A DNA stretch of 64,000 nt from Polyangiaceae bacterium (GTDB taxonomy: Bacteria > Myxococcota_A > Polyangia > Polyangiales > Polyangiaceae), in contig JADLEQ010000110.1 of assembly GCA_020846005.1 (NCBI GenBank), forward strand, positions 24,998-88,997. Direction: 5' to 3'. Under the pieces are notes generated by a model, which worked only from the letters and a program-made list of their open reading frames with translations, did not search any database and was not told the origin of the DNA. The position numbers and the translations under genes were made by a program. Of the stretch, positions 19,501-30,522 are shown piece after piece (positions within the stretch are counted from its first letter, which is position 1; each line of letters opens with the position of its first letter).

Positions 19501-19605
19501 AATCGGGGGAGGAGCGGCGGATCGACCGTCCGGCGCCGGGCGGCGGCGGGCTGCCCTGGGTATAGTCTCCGCGCCGCGCGACGCGAGTCCGGCGGCGCCA
19601 CCGCG

Positions 19606-20952
19606 ATGACGGATCACGGCAGAGACGCGCTGGAGCGCCTCGACGCGCTCGCCCTCGACCGCGGGCTCCGAGCGGCGGCGGGCGCATGGCGGCGCTGGCG
19701 CCGCCGGATCGCGCGCGGAGAGGCGCTCGAGTCTGACCCGTTCGAGCCGTGGCGCCCGCTCCTCGGCCGGACGGCGTTCCAGCGTCTGGACGACCTGCCG
19801 GCGGGCGATCCGCTCCGCGCCCCGCTCGCACGCTGGACGTTCCGCCTGGCCGAGCAGCGCATCGATCGCGAGGCGCTCGCGGCGACGGCGCACGAGCGCT
19901 ACGGGGCGCTCCTCGCGATCGACGCGCCGCGCCGAGGGCACCTCACGCGCGCGGCGATGCTCGCGCACGCGCTCCGCACCCCCGACGAGGCCGCGGCGTG
20001 GCTCGACGCGTGGTCGGCGTGTGCCGCGCCGTTGTCGGGGCGGGTCACGCTCCTCTGGGAGCGCCGCGCCGAGGTCGCGCGGCGCATGGGGCTCGCGAGC
20101 ATCGACACGATCGAGTCCGTATCGGAGGCCGTGGCGCCCGCGGCGCGCTCCTGGCTCGCGGCGACGCGGGACCGCGCGCTCGAAGGGTCGACGCGGCCGC
20201 TCGCTGAGTGGCTCCGCCTCCAGGCGCGGCTGGGCGCCGTGGAGGACTTCCCCGGGCGCCTCGACGCCGGCCGCGTCGCGGAGCTCGTGGCCGCCCCCGA
20301 TCTGATCCGCGGTCTCGAGCTGGACCCGGGACCGCTCCCCGAGTCGATCGGACCGTCGAGCTTCCTGCGGGCGTTCATGCGCTTCGGGTCCGCTTGGGCC
20401 GACGCGTCGGCGCCTCGCCACCAGCCATTCGTGGTCGCGCAGGATCCGTACGGGCTCGGGCGGCGCGCGGCGGGCGCGCTGTTCGGCCTCCTGGCGTGCT
20501 CTCCGGCGTTCGTCCGGCGACGACTCGCGGTGCCGAGCGCGCGCGCGCGTGACGCCCTCCGCGGGCACGCGCAGCTCACGCTGGCGACGACGCGGCTCGC
20601 CGCGGCGGGCGTGGTGCTCCGCGCGGCGGCGCTCGCGGGTGGGGGCGCGCTGCGAGGCGCCCACGAGGAGCTCGGCGCGGAGCTCTTCGGCGAGACGCTC
20701 CCGGAGGCGTGGGCCGGCGTGCTGCCGCGGCTCCACGAGGACGCCGAGGCGCGCTTCGCCGGCTGGCTGCTCGCCGCGACGCGCCTCGAGCGGCTCGAGC
20801 GGATCCACGACGACGACTGGTTCCGCAACCCGCGCGCGCTGGAGCAGCTACGCGCGGAGGCGGAGCGCTCGCCCGCAGTGACGACGACCGCCGCGGAGCT
20901 CGACGACGGCGCGGCGGCGCTCGCTCGCCGCCTGGCGGAGCTGCTCGGCTGA
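19606..20952 (+). CDS. Hypothetical protein, possible catalytically dead M3-like peptidase
   Basis: 448 residues, mostly alpha-helical and rich in Ala, Arg and Leu, with no signal peptide or membrane span. I do not recognise a close family. The C-terminal third 'YGLGRRAAGALFGLLACSP' followed later by 'LERLERIHDDDWFRNPRAL' loosely resembles the helix pair of M3/M32-type metallopeptidases, but no HExxH zinc motif exists, so peptidase activity is unlikely. A TATAGT at 19561-19566 lies 39 bp before the ATG and could be a -10 element; no matching -35 is seen. Divergent from the membrane-protein gene and convergent with the beta-barrel gene 8 bp away. Confidence 0.8.
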   Translation: MTDHGRDALERLDALALDRGLRAAAGAWRRWRRRIARGEALESDPFEPWRPLLGRTAFQRLDDLPAGDPLRAPLARWTFRLAEQRIDREALAATAHERYGALLAIDAPRRGHLTRAAMLAHALRTPDEAAAWLDAWSACAAPLSGRVTLLWERRAEVARRMGLASIDTIESVSEAVAPAARSWLAATRDRALEGSTRPLAEWLRLQARLGAVEDFPGRLDAGRVAELVAAPDLIRGLELDPGPLPESIGPSSFLRAFMRFGSAWADASAPRHQPFVVAQDPYGLGRRAAGALFGLLACSPAFVRRRLAVPSARARDALRGHAQLTLATTRLAAAGVVLRAAALAGGGALRGAHEELGAELFGETLPEAWAGVLPRLHEDAEARFAGWLLAATRLERLERIHDDDWFRNPRALEQLRAEAERSPAVTTTAAELDDGAAALARRLAELLG

Positions 20953-20960
20953 GCGCGCGC

Positions 20961-21944
20961 TCAGAAGCCCTCGGACGGATCCGGGGTCATCCCGGTGGCC
21001 TCGAGGTGCGCCTTGAACCCGAACACGATCGCCGTCGCCGGCTCGCCCATCACCGTACGCCGAACGGCGAGCTCGGCGGAGAACGCGCGATCGACGTACC
21101 CCGCGCCGCCGCTCAGCGCGTGCGTGTCCGCGCCCTCGTCCCACCGCCAGCCGATGCGCAGCGGGAAGTGATCCCCGGCGAGGAGCTCGCCGCCGCCCAT
21201 CACGCGCATCCGCGTGGTGTCCCAGGTCGTGAAATCGATCACGACGTCGCCCTCGAGAGAGAACTCGGTGGTGCCGACGGCGGCGCCGCCCCCAAGCGTC
21301 GTCGGCGAGAAGCTCGAGCCCGGGTTCGTCAGGTTCTGGCCGGAGAACGCGAGCGCGAACTCGGGCACGGGGCGGAGCGTCACGCCGGCGTCCAGCGTCA
21401 GCGTGCGCACGATGTCCTCCTCCGGCAGGCCCCCGGAAGCGACGCTCGTGCCGAGCGGACCGACGCCGTCCTGCGACAGCCACAGGTAGCGCCCGCCCAG
21501 ACCGAGGAAGAACACGCGATCGAACGGGTACGCCAGACCGAACCGGAGATCGGTGGCGCGCCGATCGATGCCTTCGGGATCCTGGAGCGTCCACGCCCCT
21601 CCGAACCCTCCCGCGAGTCGGGACGAGCTCACGATCGAGTCGACGGCGCCGCCGCCGTACGACTGCCGCTGCGCCTCGGGCCAGATCTGAGCCGTGACCC
21701 CGACGTGGTAGACGCGCGACGCCGCCATGTTCGCGGGGTTGAAGAACAGCCCGTCCATCGGGTTGCCGAACGCGCGGAGCGCGCCCCCCATCGCCGCCAC
21801 GCGCGGCGTCTCGAGCTCGCCGTAGTTCCACCCGACCTCGGGGGGAGCGTCGCTCGGCTCCGCGTGGGCTGCACGCGCGACCAGCGCAGCGCAGGCGACG
21901 AGGGCCCGGGCTGCGCATCGGCGACGGACGGGCCCTGCACGCAC
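20961..21944 (-). CDS. Outer-membrane beta-barrel protein, FadL/PorV-like style
   Basis: 327 residues from a GTG at 21944. The N-terminus is basic, then 'ALVACAALVARAAHAEP' forms a signal peptide with a probable cut at AHA-EP. The mature protein begins with 'VAAMGGALRAFGNPMDGLFFNPANMAAS', an N-terminal pattern common in FadL- and PorV-type barrels, then shows many alternating strands ('YPFDRVFFLGLGGRYLWLS', 'LTLDAGVTLRPVPEFALAF', 'HFPLRIGWRWDEG'). It probably sits in the outer membrane and may pass hydrophobic solutes or assist secretion; the substrate is unknown. It reads away from the dnaA/origin region. Confidence 0.8.
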   Translation of the reverse strand: MRAGPVRRRCAARALVACAALVARAAHAEPSDAPPEVGWNYGELETPRVAAMGGALRAFGNPMDGLFFNPANMAASRVYHVGVTAQIWPEAQRQSYGGGAVDSIVSSSRLAGGFGGAWTLQDPEGIDRRATDLRFGLAYPFDRVFFLGLGGRYLWLSQDGVGPLGTSVASGGLPEEDIVRTLTLDAGVTLRPVPEFALAFSGQNLTNPGSSFSPTTLGGGAAVGTTEFSLEGDVVIDFTTWDTTRMRVMGGGELLAGDHFPLRIGWRWDEGADTHALSGGAGYVDRAFSAELAVRRTVMGEPATAIVFGFKAHLEATGMTPDPSEGF

Positions 21945-22606
21945 ACGTCTGCCGTTACCGAACGAACGCGCGACCGGCCAACAAATTCGCTCCCGTGCGG
22001 GCGAAGCCCTCTCACCGTGAGCGCGCTCCCGCGCCGCGGAACCGCACGCCTCCGGGGCCGGGTGACTTGACAACCGGATCCACGGTCCGGGACCGCGTGC
22101 GATCGACGCCCGCCGCGCGCGGGGACGAACGCCCGAGGAATCCTGCGGTCGCCACGCGCGAGGAGCAGCGCAGCGGAGCACGTCCGCCGCGCAGATCGGG
22201 AGCGCCCCGCGCATGTCCGCGCATTTCCACGACTTCGCCACGCGCGCGCACGCGCTCGTTGAATTGGAGAAAAAAAAGGTCTACCTCCGCGCTTCCCGGC
22301 GGCGAGCTCCACGTGAAAACCCGTGGGCCTCGCCGCCACCGAGACAGCGCGCCCTGGAGCGCATCATGGGCCGGTCGTAGGGCTGGCCGGCTCGACCGAC
22401 CACGAGGGACCGACCCCGACACCCGCCAGAACCGCCCTCGGCGGTCCGGCGCCTGCACCACCCGACATGCAGCCACCCAGGCCGCCACGGCGTATCGACA
22501 CCGCCGGCTCGCGCGCGCGCCCCTCGGGCGCCGCTCGGGCTCGAGCAACAGGCAATGCAAGGGGACTTTCCACAGCCTGTGGACAAGTTGAGGAGATCCG
22601 CCTGCC
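21945..22606. other. Intergenic region upstream of dnaA, candidate oriC
   Basis: 662 bp without a convincing gene, between the divergent barrel gene and dnaA. It contains two DnaA-box-like sites close to dnaA (listed separately) and a purine-rich AT patch around 22259-22280 (gaattggagaaaaaaaagg), rare in this genome and a plausible unwinding element. A weaker box-like 'ATTTCCACG' occurs near 22224. Non-coding DNA of this length directly before dnaA is where many bacterial origins lie, but GC skew over a larger region is needed to confirm. A TTGACA at 22067-22072 has no acceptable -10. rpmH is not present here. Confidence 0.4.
22566..22586. promoter_or_regulatory. Inverted pair of DnaA-box-like sites before dnaA
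   Basis: CTTTCCACA at 22566-22574 matches the DnaA box TTATCCACA at 7 of 9 positions. The opposite-strand site TTGTCCACA (TGTGGACAA at 22578-22586) matches at 8 of 9. The cores TCCACA/TGTGGA form a perfect inverted repeat around GCC. Lying 20 bp before the dnaA start, they could serve origin binding, dnaA autoregulation, or both. Confidence 0.55.
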
Positions 22607-24088
22607 GTGATCACCGAGTACACGCTGCACGCCCCGGCCCCAACCCAGGTCGACGAGCTGGGCCACTGGCACGAGGCGCTCGCCCGCACGCGCGAGCGGT
22701 CCCCGGCCACGTTCGAGCGGTGGTTCTCCAGCGTCCAGCTCGACTCGCTGCGGGACGGCGTCCTCTGCGTCTCCGCCCGGGACGAGTTCGTCCGTGACTG
22801 GGTCAAGCAGCACCTGATCCCGGACGTCGTCGCCAGCCTCGAGCGCGCGCTCGGCCGCCCCGTCACGGTGCGGTGGACCGTCCGCCCGGTGCTCGAGCGA
22901 CCGGTATGTCCCCCGTCGGCGCCCGCGGGCGTACCGCGCCCGGCGGGCGCACCCAGCGAGGCGCCGCCGAGCAGCGGCCCGTCGTCGGCGCGCGGCGCGA
23001 CTCGTGAGCGCACGCAGCCGCGAGCCGCCGCCGCGCGGGAGCTGCGCTCGTCGCTCCTGGCGACGCTGAATCCCAAGTACACGTTCGCGAACTTCGTGGT
23101 CGGTCCCTCCAACCAACTGGCCCACGCAGCGGCGAACGGATCGGCCGGGGTCGGGGGCCAGCGGTACAACCCCCTCTTCATCTGCGGCGGTACGGGCCTC
23201 GGAAAGACGCACCTCGTCCACGCCATCGCCCACAAAGTGCTGGAGGCCCGCCCCGCGGCGCAGGTCGTGTACGTCTCCGCGGAGCACTTCACCAACGAGT
23301 TCATCGAGGCGCTCCAGCACAAGCGCATGGACGAGTTCCGCGCGCGCTACCGGCAGGAGTGCGACGTACTCCTCGTCGACGACATCCAATTCCTCGCGGG
23401 ACGCGAGCAGACGCTGGAGGAGTTCTTCCACACCTTCAACGCCCTGCGGGACGCCGACAAGCCGATCGTCGTCACGAGCGACAAGTACCCGCAGCAGCTC
23501 CAGCGGATGCCCGAGAGGATCGTGTCGCGGTTCAGCTCCGGCCTGGTCGCCGACATCCAGTCGCCTCAGCTCGAAACCCGGGTGGCCATCGTCCGCACCA
23601 AGGCGCGGCTCGAGGGCATCCCGCTCGACGACGAGGTCGCGGTGCTGCTCGCGCAGCACGTCCAGAGCAACGTCCGCGAGCTCGAGGGCGCGCTGATCCG
23701 GCTCGCCGCGAAGTCCTCGCTGCTCGGGCGGTCCATCGACCTCGAGTTCGCGCGCGCCGAGCTCGCGCTGGTGGCGCCCCGCCGCACCGAGACGGTCAGC
23801 GTCGCAGACATCCAGCGCGCAGTCTGCAACCATTTCAGGCTGTCGAACGCCGAGCTCCTGAGCAAGGACCGCCACAAGAGCGTCGCGTTCGCTCGCCAGC
23901 TCGCGATGTACCTGTGTCGCCAGCGGCTCAAGTCGAGCTACCCCGAGCTCGGCCGCGCCTTCGGTGACCGCGATCACACCACGGTGATGAGCGCCATCCG
24001 CCGCATCGATCAGCTCCGGACGACCCACCCGGAGGTCAACGAGCACCTCCAGGCGATCGAGCAGCGGCTCGCGTCCAGCGAGGATTGA
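22607..24088 (+). CDS. dnaA: Chromosomal replication initiator DnaA
   Basis: 493 residues, all four domains. Domain I spans about residues 15-90. Domain II is a Pro/Ala/Ser-rich linker at about 95-145. The AAA+ domain III has 'NPKYTFANFVVGPSNQLAHA', Walker A 'CGGTGLGKTHLVHAI' (Lys200), Walker B 'LLVDDIQFLAG' and 'SRFSSGLVADIQ'. Domain IV has the DNA-binding signature 'AFGDRDHTTVMSAIRRI'. It melts the origin and loads the helicase. The start is GTG at 22607 with an AGGAGA ribosome site at 22591-22596. dnaN does not follow; the next gene is convergent. Confidence 0.98.
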   Translation: MITEYTLHAPAPTQVDELGHWHEALARTRERSPATFERWFSSVQLDSLRDGVLCVSARDEFVRDWVKQHLIPDVVASLERALGRPVTVRWTVRPVLERPVCPPSAPAGVPRPAGAPSEAPPSSGPSSARGATRERTQPRAAAARELRSSLLATLNPKYTFANFVVGPSNQLAHAAANGSAGVGGQRYNPLFICGGTGLGKTHLVHAIAHKVLEARPAAQVVYVSAEHFTNEFIEALQHKRMDEFRARYRQECDVLLVDDIQFLAGREQTLEEFFHTFNALRDADKPIVVTSDKYPQQLQRMPERIVSRFSSGLVADIQSPQLETRVAIVRTKARLEGIPLDDEVAVLLAQHVQSNVRELEGALIRLAAKSSLLGRSIDLEFARAELALVAPRRTETVSVADIQRAVCNHFRLSNAELLSKDRHKSVAFARQLAMYLCRQRLKSSYPELGRAFGDRDHTTVMSAIRRIDQLRTTHPEVNEHLQAIEQRLASSED

Positions 24089-24161
24089 GCGAGGGCGCGC
24101 GCGTGCGCCGCGCCGCACGCCGACGGCGCCGACTCGCGAACGCCTGGGCGTCGAACGCGCG

Positions 24162-27100
24162 TCACCGCGGCGCGCTCGGCCGCCCGAGCGCGGCGAGCTC
24201 GCGATCGCAGTCGTCCACGAGGTATCGCAGGGAGGAGCGCGCCGCCGCGGCCCGGGCCTCCCCGAGCGCGCGGCGCGCCCGGGCGTCGCCGAGTCGTCCC
24301 AGCGCGAGGCCGCGCCAGCACCGACCCGTCAACGCCTCCCACGCCCACCCGCGGCGCTCGGCGGCGGCGATCGCGCGTTCGAGCTCGGCCAGCGGAGCCG
24401 CGCCCCCACCGTTCGTCGCCTCGAGCAGCGCTAGGAACATGCGATCGAGCAGCACGACCCGGTCCGCGCCCGCGGCGAGCGCGCTCTCGAGGGACGACTG
24501 CGCCACGGCGAAGGCGGCCGCGCCGTCCCCGAGCCGGAAGTGGAGCTCAGCCTGGTTGTGGAGGCAGACCGCCAGCTCGTGACGAAGATCAGCGCCACGA
24601 GCCAGCGCCGCGGCGCGGGAGCACTCGTCGAGCGCCGCGCGGTCGTCGCCCTGGATCGCGAGCACGACCGAGCGCGTCTTGGCGCGCTCGCACGCGAGGA
24701 CCGCGTCGTCGGCCGACACGCACTGCTCGGCGGCGGCGAGCCGCTCGGCGGCGTCTGCGGACCGGCCGAGCGCGGCGAGCGCCTGCGCCGCGAGGACGCC
24801 CAGGCGGTGCGCCTCGAGCGGCTCGCTCGTACCGAGCGCCGTCGCTCGATCGACGGCCTCGAGCGCGCGCGCGGGCGAGCCGGCCGCGATGGCCAGCTCC
24901 GCCTCCACGCCCAGGCATGCGCGCGACAGCTCGGCGCTCCCCTGGGCGGCGGCGCGGGCGAACGCGAGCCAGCGCCGGGTGTCGTCCGGCCGGAGCAACG
25001 TCGTCGCGACGCGGGCGAGATCCACCGCCGCGCGCGCCTTCGCTCGAGCGTCGCAAGGCGCCTCCGGGAGCCAGCTCTCCAGCCGCGTGAACGCCTCGGT
25101 GACCGGCGCGCCGCACGCGCGCGCGTGGCGCAGCGCGCGAGAGAGCCACGACACCCACTCCAGCACCTCGGGGGCGTCTCGCGTCGCGAGATCGGCGAGC
25201 TCGAGCGCGCGCGCGAGGTCGTGCGCTGCGCGCTCGAGCGCGCGCGTCTCCAGCGCGTGCAGCCCGCTCGTCGCGTAGAAGCCCGCGGCCCGATCCGGCT
25301 CGCCGGCCTCTGCGAGGTGGTACCCGACCCGGTTCGCCTGCTCCTCCGTCCGGTCCCCCAGCACCCGACGCCACGCGTCGGCCGCCTCGCCGTTCAACCG
25401 GCGGCGCACCTCGTCCGAGAGACTGTCCAGCACCACCTCGCGCAACAGGGGCGAGCCGAAGCGCAGCGCGAGCGGACCGGACCTCAGGAGCAACGCGCGC
25501 GCGTCGAGCTGGGCGGCGAGCTCGGCGAGGACGCCGGGCGACACGTCGAGCATCGTCGCGAGCACGCTGGTGTCTGCGATCGGGCCGAGGATCGCCGCGG
25601 CCACGACGACATTGCGCTCGGCCGGCGTCAGCCGCTCGAGGCGTGCGGCGAGGAGGGCGCGGAGCGTCAGCGGGATGGCGCCGAGCTCCGGTGCCCGCAC
25701 CTCGGCCACCTCGCCGTCTCTCAGGACGACGGCCCCGCGCTCCAGCGCCTCCCGGAGGAGCTCCTCGACGTACATCGGGCGCCCTCCCGATCGATCGAGC
25801 ACGACCGCGAGCAGCTCCGCCGGCACGCGTTGGCACCCGAGGCGGAGCGCCGAGAGCCGCTCCGTCTCGTCCGGCTCGAGGCCGCCGAGCGAGATCTCGT
25901 CGTAGCCGGAGAGGCGGACGAACGGCGCGGGCTCGCCCGGGATCCCGAGGAACACCAGGACGAGCCGCGCCGCGCCGAGCTTCGCCAACGCACGCTCGAG
26001 GACCTCGACGGAGGCCTCGTCCAGCTCGTGCGCTGAGTCCCAGGCGAGGACCAGCACGCGCTCCGCGGTGGCGCCGTGCAGCAGGCGGACGAAGGCGCGC
26101 TCGACGGCGTCGCCGCCGCCGCCGTCCCCGGTGTGCAGGAGCCCGAGCTCAGCGAGCAGCGCCTCGGCCTCGTCCTCCAGCAGGCCGAGGGAGCGCAGGC
26201 GGGGCCGCGCGACGGTCTCCACGTCCGGCGCCGGGCTCTCGGGCAGCCCGGCGAGCACGCGGACCGCCGCCAGCACGCCCGACAGCGGCGCATCGCGGCC
26301 GCGCGGCGCGCAGCTCGCCGCGTGCACCGCTATCGCGAACGCCCCCCGCGCCACGCGACGCTCCATCTCCAACAGCAGGCGTGTCTTGCCGGTGCCCGGA
26401 TCGCCGACGACCCCGACGACCCGCGGGTGCTTGGCCGACGCCTCGGCGATCGCCTCGCCGAGACGCCGGAGCTCCGCGCGGCGACCGACGAACCGACCGT
26501 AGGCGACCTCGTGGGCGCGCAGCTCCCCGACGGCGAGCCACGCCGGCTCCTCGGTCTCCTCGAGCTGGTATCGACCGTGCAGGCGCGTCGTCGCGTCGAC
26601 GGCCAGCAACACCCGACCCGCAGCCCGCGCTGCGGCGGCGCGCGCCTCGGGGACGAGACGTGCGGCCTCGTCCGCCGGCGCTCCGGCCGCCGACCGCGCC
26701 CCGACGCGCACCGCGGCGCCTGCGCCCAGCCGCTGCATGGCGAGGGCGACACCGACGGCGCGCTCGACCTCGCGGCCCCCCGCGCCGTCGCGGCCGAAGC
26801 TCCACGCCGCCTCGGCCACGCGCGCGCCGGCGCTCCGCGCGATGAGCCGCTCGACCTCGCCTCGGGCGGCCTCCGGCAGCCCAGCCACCGCCAGCACGGC
26901 CAGCTCCCCGGCGAGGGCGTCCGCAGCGACGAGCTCTCTCACCGCGACGATCGGCGCCGGCTTCCGCCGCGACTGGGTCGGCGTCCGCTCCACGTCGACG
27001 CTCGCGAGCTCGACGCGCGGCGGCGGCAGGAGCGCGCGGTCCTGGTGCGTCTCGAGCAACTCCGCCAGCTCGCGCGGGCCGAACCGGGCGCCGCTCGAGT

Positions 27101-27965
27101 AGACGAGCCGCATCAGCTCGTCGTGCACCGCGGCGGCGGACGCGGGACGATCCCCCGGCGCCGGAGACACCAGCCTCCGCAGCAGCTCGACGAGGTGCGA
27201 CGAGAGGTGCGCCGACGCGCGCGCCAGCGCGTCCTCCACCCACGGGGAGGACCCCGCGATCGCCGCGCGGCCGACGACCACCCGCTCACTCGACGCCCAC
27301 TCCAACGCGAGAGCGCCGAGCGAGAAGAGATCCGAGCTCGCGGCCGGCCTCGCGCCCAGCGCGAGCTCGGGCGCCGCCCAGCGGAGCGCCGGCCGGGCGA
27401 CGTCGGCAGGAGCGGCGGCGAGCGCCGTCGACACGCAGAAGTCGGAGACCTTCACCTCGCCCTCCCAGGTCAACAGCACGTTCGAGGGCGCCAGCCCGCC
27501 GTGGGCGGCGTCGAGCGAGCGGTTCGTCTCGTCCCGCCGCCGATGGGCGTGGTCGAGGGCCTTGCAGATCTCGGCGAGGACGTGGAGCAGCATCGGCTCG
27601 GCGGGGAGACCGTCGGCCTGCCGGATGCGATCGATCAGCTGGCGCGCCGTCCAGCCGCTCACCCACTCCTCGACCACGAACGGCACCTCGGCGCCCTCGA
27701 CCGCGGCGCGACCGAGGTCGAAGACCTGGACGACGTTGGCGTGACTGAGGCGCACCGATCGCCGCGCCTGCTCGGTGAACGCGCGCTCCACCGCGGGGAG
27801 CCGCGCGAGGGCCGCGCGCAGGCGCTTGACGACGACCGTCTTCTCGAAGCCCTCCACGCCGAAGCTCTTGGCGCGGAACGCCTCCGTGAGCGCGCCGCCC
27901 CCAAGTGGCGCGAGGAGCCGATACCGCCCGAACACCGGGCTCTGGGCGGCTGCTTCGTCCGTCAC
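24162..27965 (-). CDS. Giant regulator: degenerate kinase, cyclase-like region, AAA ATPase, TPR
   Basis: 1267 residues. Residues about 12-285 have a Ser/Thr kinase fold with Lys47 ('VVVKRL') and APE at 198-200, but the catalytic HRD is HGG (155-157) and DFG is DFC (175-177). The catalytic Asp is gone, so it is probably a pseudokinase. Residues about 345-490 resemble a decayed class III nucleotide cyclase domain without its metal Asp residues. 'GRFVGRRAELRRLGEAI' leads into an AAA ATPase with P-loop 'GDPGTGKTRLLLEM' near 520-530. The C-terminal 400 residues are TPR-like helical repeats. It starts at GTG 27965, 21 bp after dnaK. The architecture parallels large STAND-type signalling ATPases; partners unknown. 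Confidence 0.88.
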   Translation of the reverse strand: MTDEAAAQSPVFGRYRLLAPLGGGALTEAFRAKSFGVEGFEKTVVVKRLRAALARLPAVERAFTEQARRSVRLSHANVVQVFDLGRAAVEGAEVPFVVEEWVSGWTARQLIDRIRQADGLPAEPMLLHVLAEICKALDHAHRRRDETNRSLDAAHGGLAPSNVLLTWEGEVKVSDFCVSTALAAAPADVARPALRWAAPELALGARPAASSDLFSLGALALEWASSERVVVGRAAIAGSSPWVEDALARASAHLSSHLVELLRRLVSPAPGDRPASAAAVHDELMRLVYSSGARFGPRELAELLETHQDRALLPPPRVELASVDVERTPTQSRRKPAPIVAVRELVAADALAGELAVLAVAGLPEAARGEVERLIARSAGARVAEAAWSFGRDGAGGREVERAVGVALAMQRLGAGAAVRVGARSAAGAPADEAARLVPEARAAAARAAGRVLLAVDATTRLHGRYQLEETEEPAWLAVGELRAHEVAYGRFVGRRAELRRLGEAIAEASAKHPRVVGVVGDPGTGKTRLLLEMERRVARGAFAIAVHAASCAPRGRDAPLSGVLAAVRVLAGLPESPAPDVETVARPRLRSLGLLEDEAEALLAELGLLHTGDGGGGDAVERAFVRLLHGATAERVLVLAWDSAHELDEASVEVLERALAKLGAARLVLVFLGIPGEPAPFVRLSGYDEISLGGLEPDETERLSALRLGCQRVPAELLAVVLDRSGGRPMYVEELLREALERGAVVLRDGEVAEVRAPELGAIPLTLRALLAARLERLTPAERNVVVAAAILGPIADTSVLATMLDVSPGVLAELAAQLDARALLLRSGPLALRFGSPLLREVVLDSLSDEVRRRLNGEAADAWRRVLGDRTEEQANRVGYHLAEAGEPDRAAGFYATSGLHALETRALERAAHDLARALELADLATRDAPEVLEWVSWLSRALRHARACGAPVTEAFTRLESWLPEAPCDARAKARAAVDLARVATTLLRPDDTRRWLAFARAAAQGSAELSRACLGVEAELAIAAGSPARALEAVDRATALGTSEPLEAHRLGVLAAQALAALGRSADAAERLAAAEQCVSADDAVLACERAKTRSVVLAIQGDDRAALDECSRAAALARGADLRHELAVCLHNQAELHFRLGDGAAAFAVAQSSLESALAAGADRVVLLDRMFLALLEATNGGGAAPLAELERAIAAAERRGWAWEALTGRCWRGLALGRLGDARARRALGEARAAAARSSLRYLVDDCDRELAALGRPSAPR

Positions 27966-27986
27966 TTCGTCGTGCTCGCCGGCGCG

Positions 27987-29822
<1,836 letters not shown>

Positions 29823-29913
29823 GGTCAGGAGCGGGCAGCTTACCCGTGACCGGCCGCGCCGCGAAGCCCAGAAGCCGGCCGTTCGCCGGCCTGGACCGCT
29901 CGCGCGAGCGCCC

Positions 29914-30513
29914 TCAGGACGCCGCTGCCTTCGCGACCACCACCATGGCCGGACGGACCAGGCGATCGCCCAGGCGGTAGCCCGGCTGCACCTCGGCGGC
30001 GACGTGCCCCGGCGGGTGCTCCGTCGACTCCTGGTGCTGGATCGCCTCCATGGTCGACGGGTCGAAGGCTTGCCCCACCGTCGCGACGCGGTGGATGTCG
30101 AGGCGAGACAGCGTGTCGCGGAACTGGCGGAGCACCATGCGGATGCCGTCCCCGAGCGCCGTGGCGTCGACCTGACCCTCCGCGTGCGCGGCCGCGCGCT
30201 CCAAGTTGTCGAACACGGGGAGCAGCTCGCGGAGCAGGTCCTCCCGGCCGTGGCGGTCGGCGTCCTGCGCCTCGCGGCGGCTCCGCTTGCGGAAGTTGTC
30301 GAAATCCGCGGCGGTCCGCAGCAGCTGGTCGCGGATCCGCGCCACCTCGCCCTTGGCAGCCGCAAGCTCGTCCTCGACGCTCCGCCCTCGGGCGACCTCG
30401 CCCTCCCGCGACGGATCTTCCGCGCCGTTCCCCGCGGAGCTCGGCGCTGCTCCCGCGCCCTCGGGGCCGAGAGGCGGATCGCTGGGGTCGTGGTCGGGAT
30501 CGGGGGAGCTCAC
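29914..30513 (-). CDS. grpE: GrpE nucleotide exchange factor
   Basis: 199 residues. GrpE releases ADP from DnaK. An acidic, disordered N-terminus (about 1-45) precedes a long coiled coil containing '[18 protein letters not shown]' and '[19 protein letters not shown]'. The beta-rich C-terminal domain has '[18 protein letters not shown]', '[18 protein letters not shown]' and 'VVAKA'. It starts at GTG 30513. A TATAGT read on the minus strand (30527-30522) lies 8 bp before the start and could be a -10 element for a nearly leaderless mRNA, but no good -35 accompanies it. The upstream gene ends 9 bp away. Confidence 0.96.
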   Translation of the reverse strand: MSSPDPDHDPSDPPLGPEGAGAAPSSAGNGAEDPSREGEVARGRSVEDELAAAKGEVARIRDQLLRTAADFDNFRKRSRREAQDADRHGREDLLRELLPVFDNLERAAAHAEGQVDATALGDGIRMVLRQFRDTLSRLDIHRVATVGQAFDPSTMEAIQHQESTEHPPGHVAAEVQPGYRLGDRLVRPAMVVVAKAAAS

Positions 30514-30522
30514 GGGCGCGCA

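Noticed and set aside
22067..22072. TTGACA as a promoter -35 upstream of dnaA
   Set aside because: No acceptable -10 at 16-19 bp spacing; the following DNA is GC-rich.
22012..23328. 438-codon minus-strand frame over the dnaA start and origin region
   Set aside because: Overlaps the certain dnaA gene and shows no protein-like pattern.
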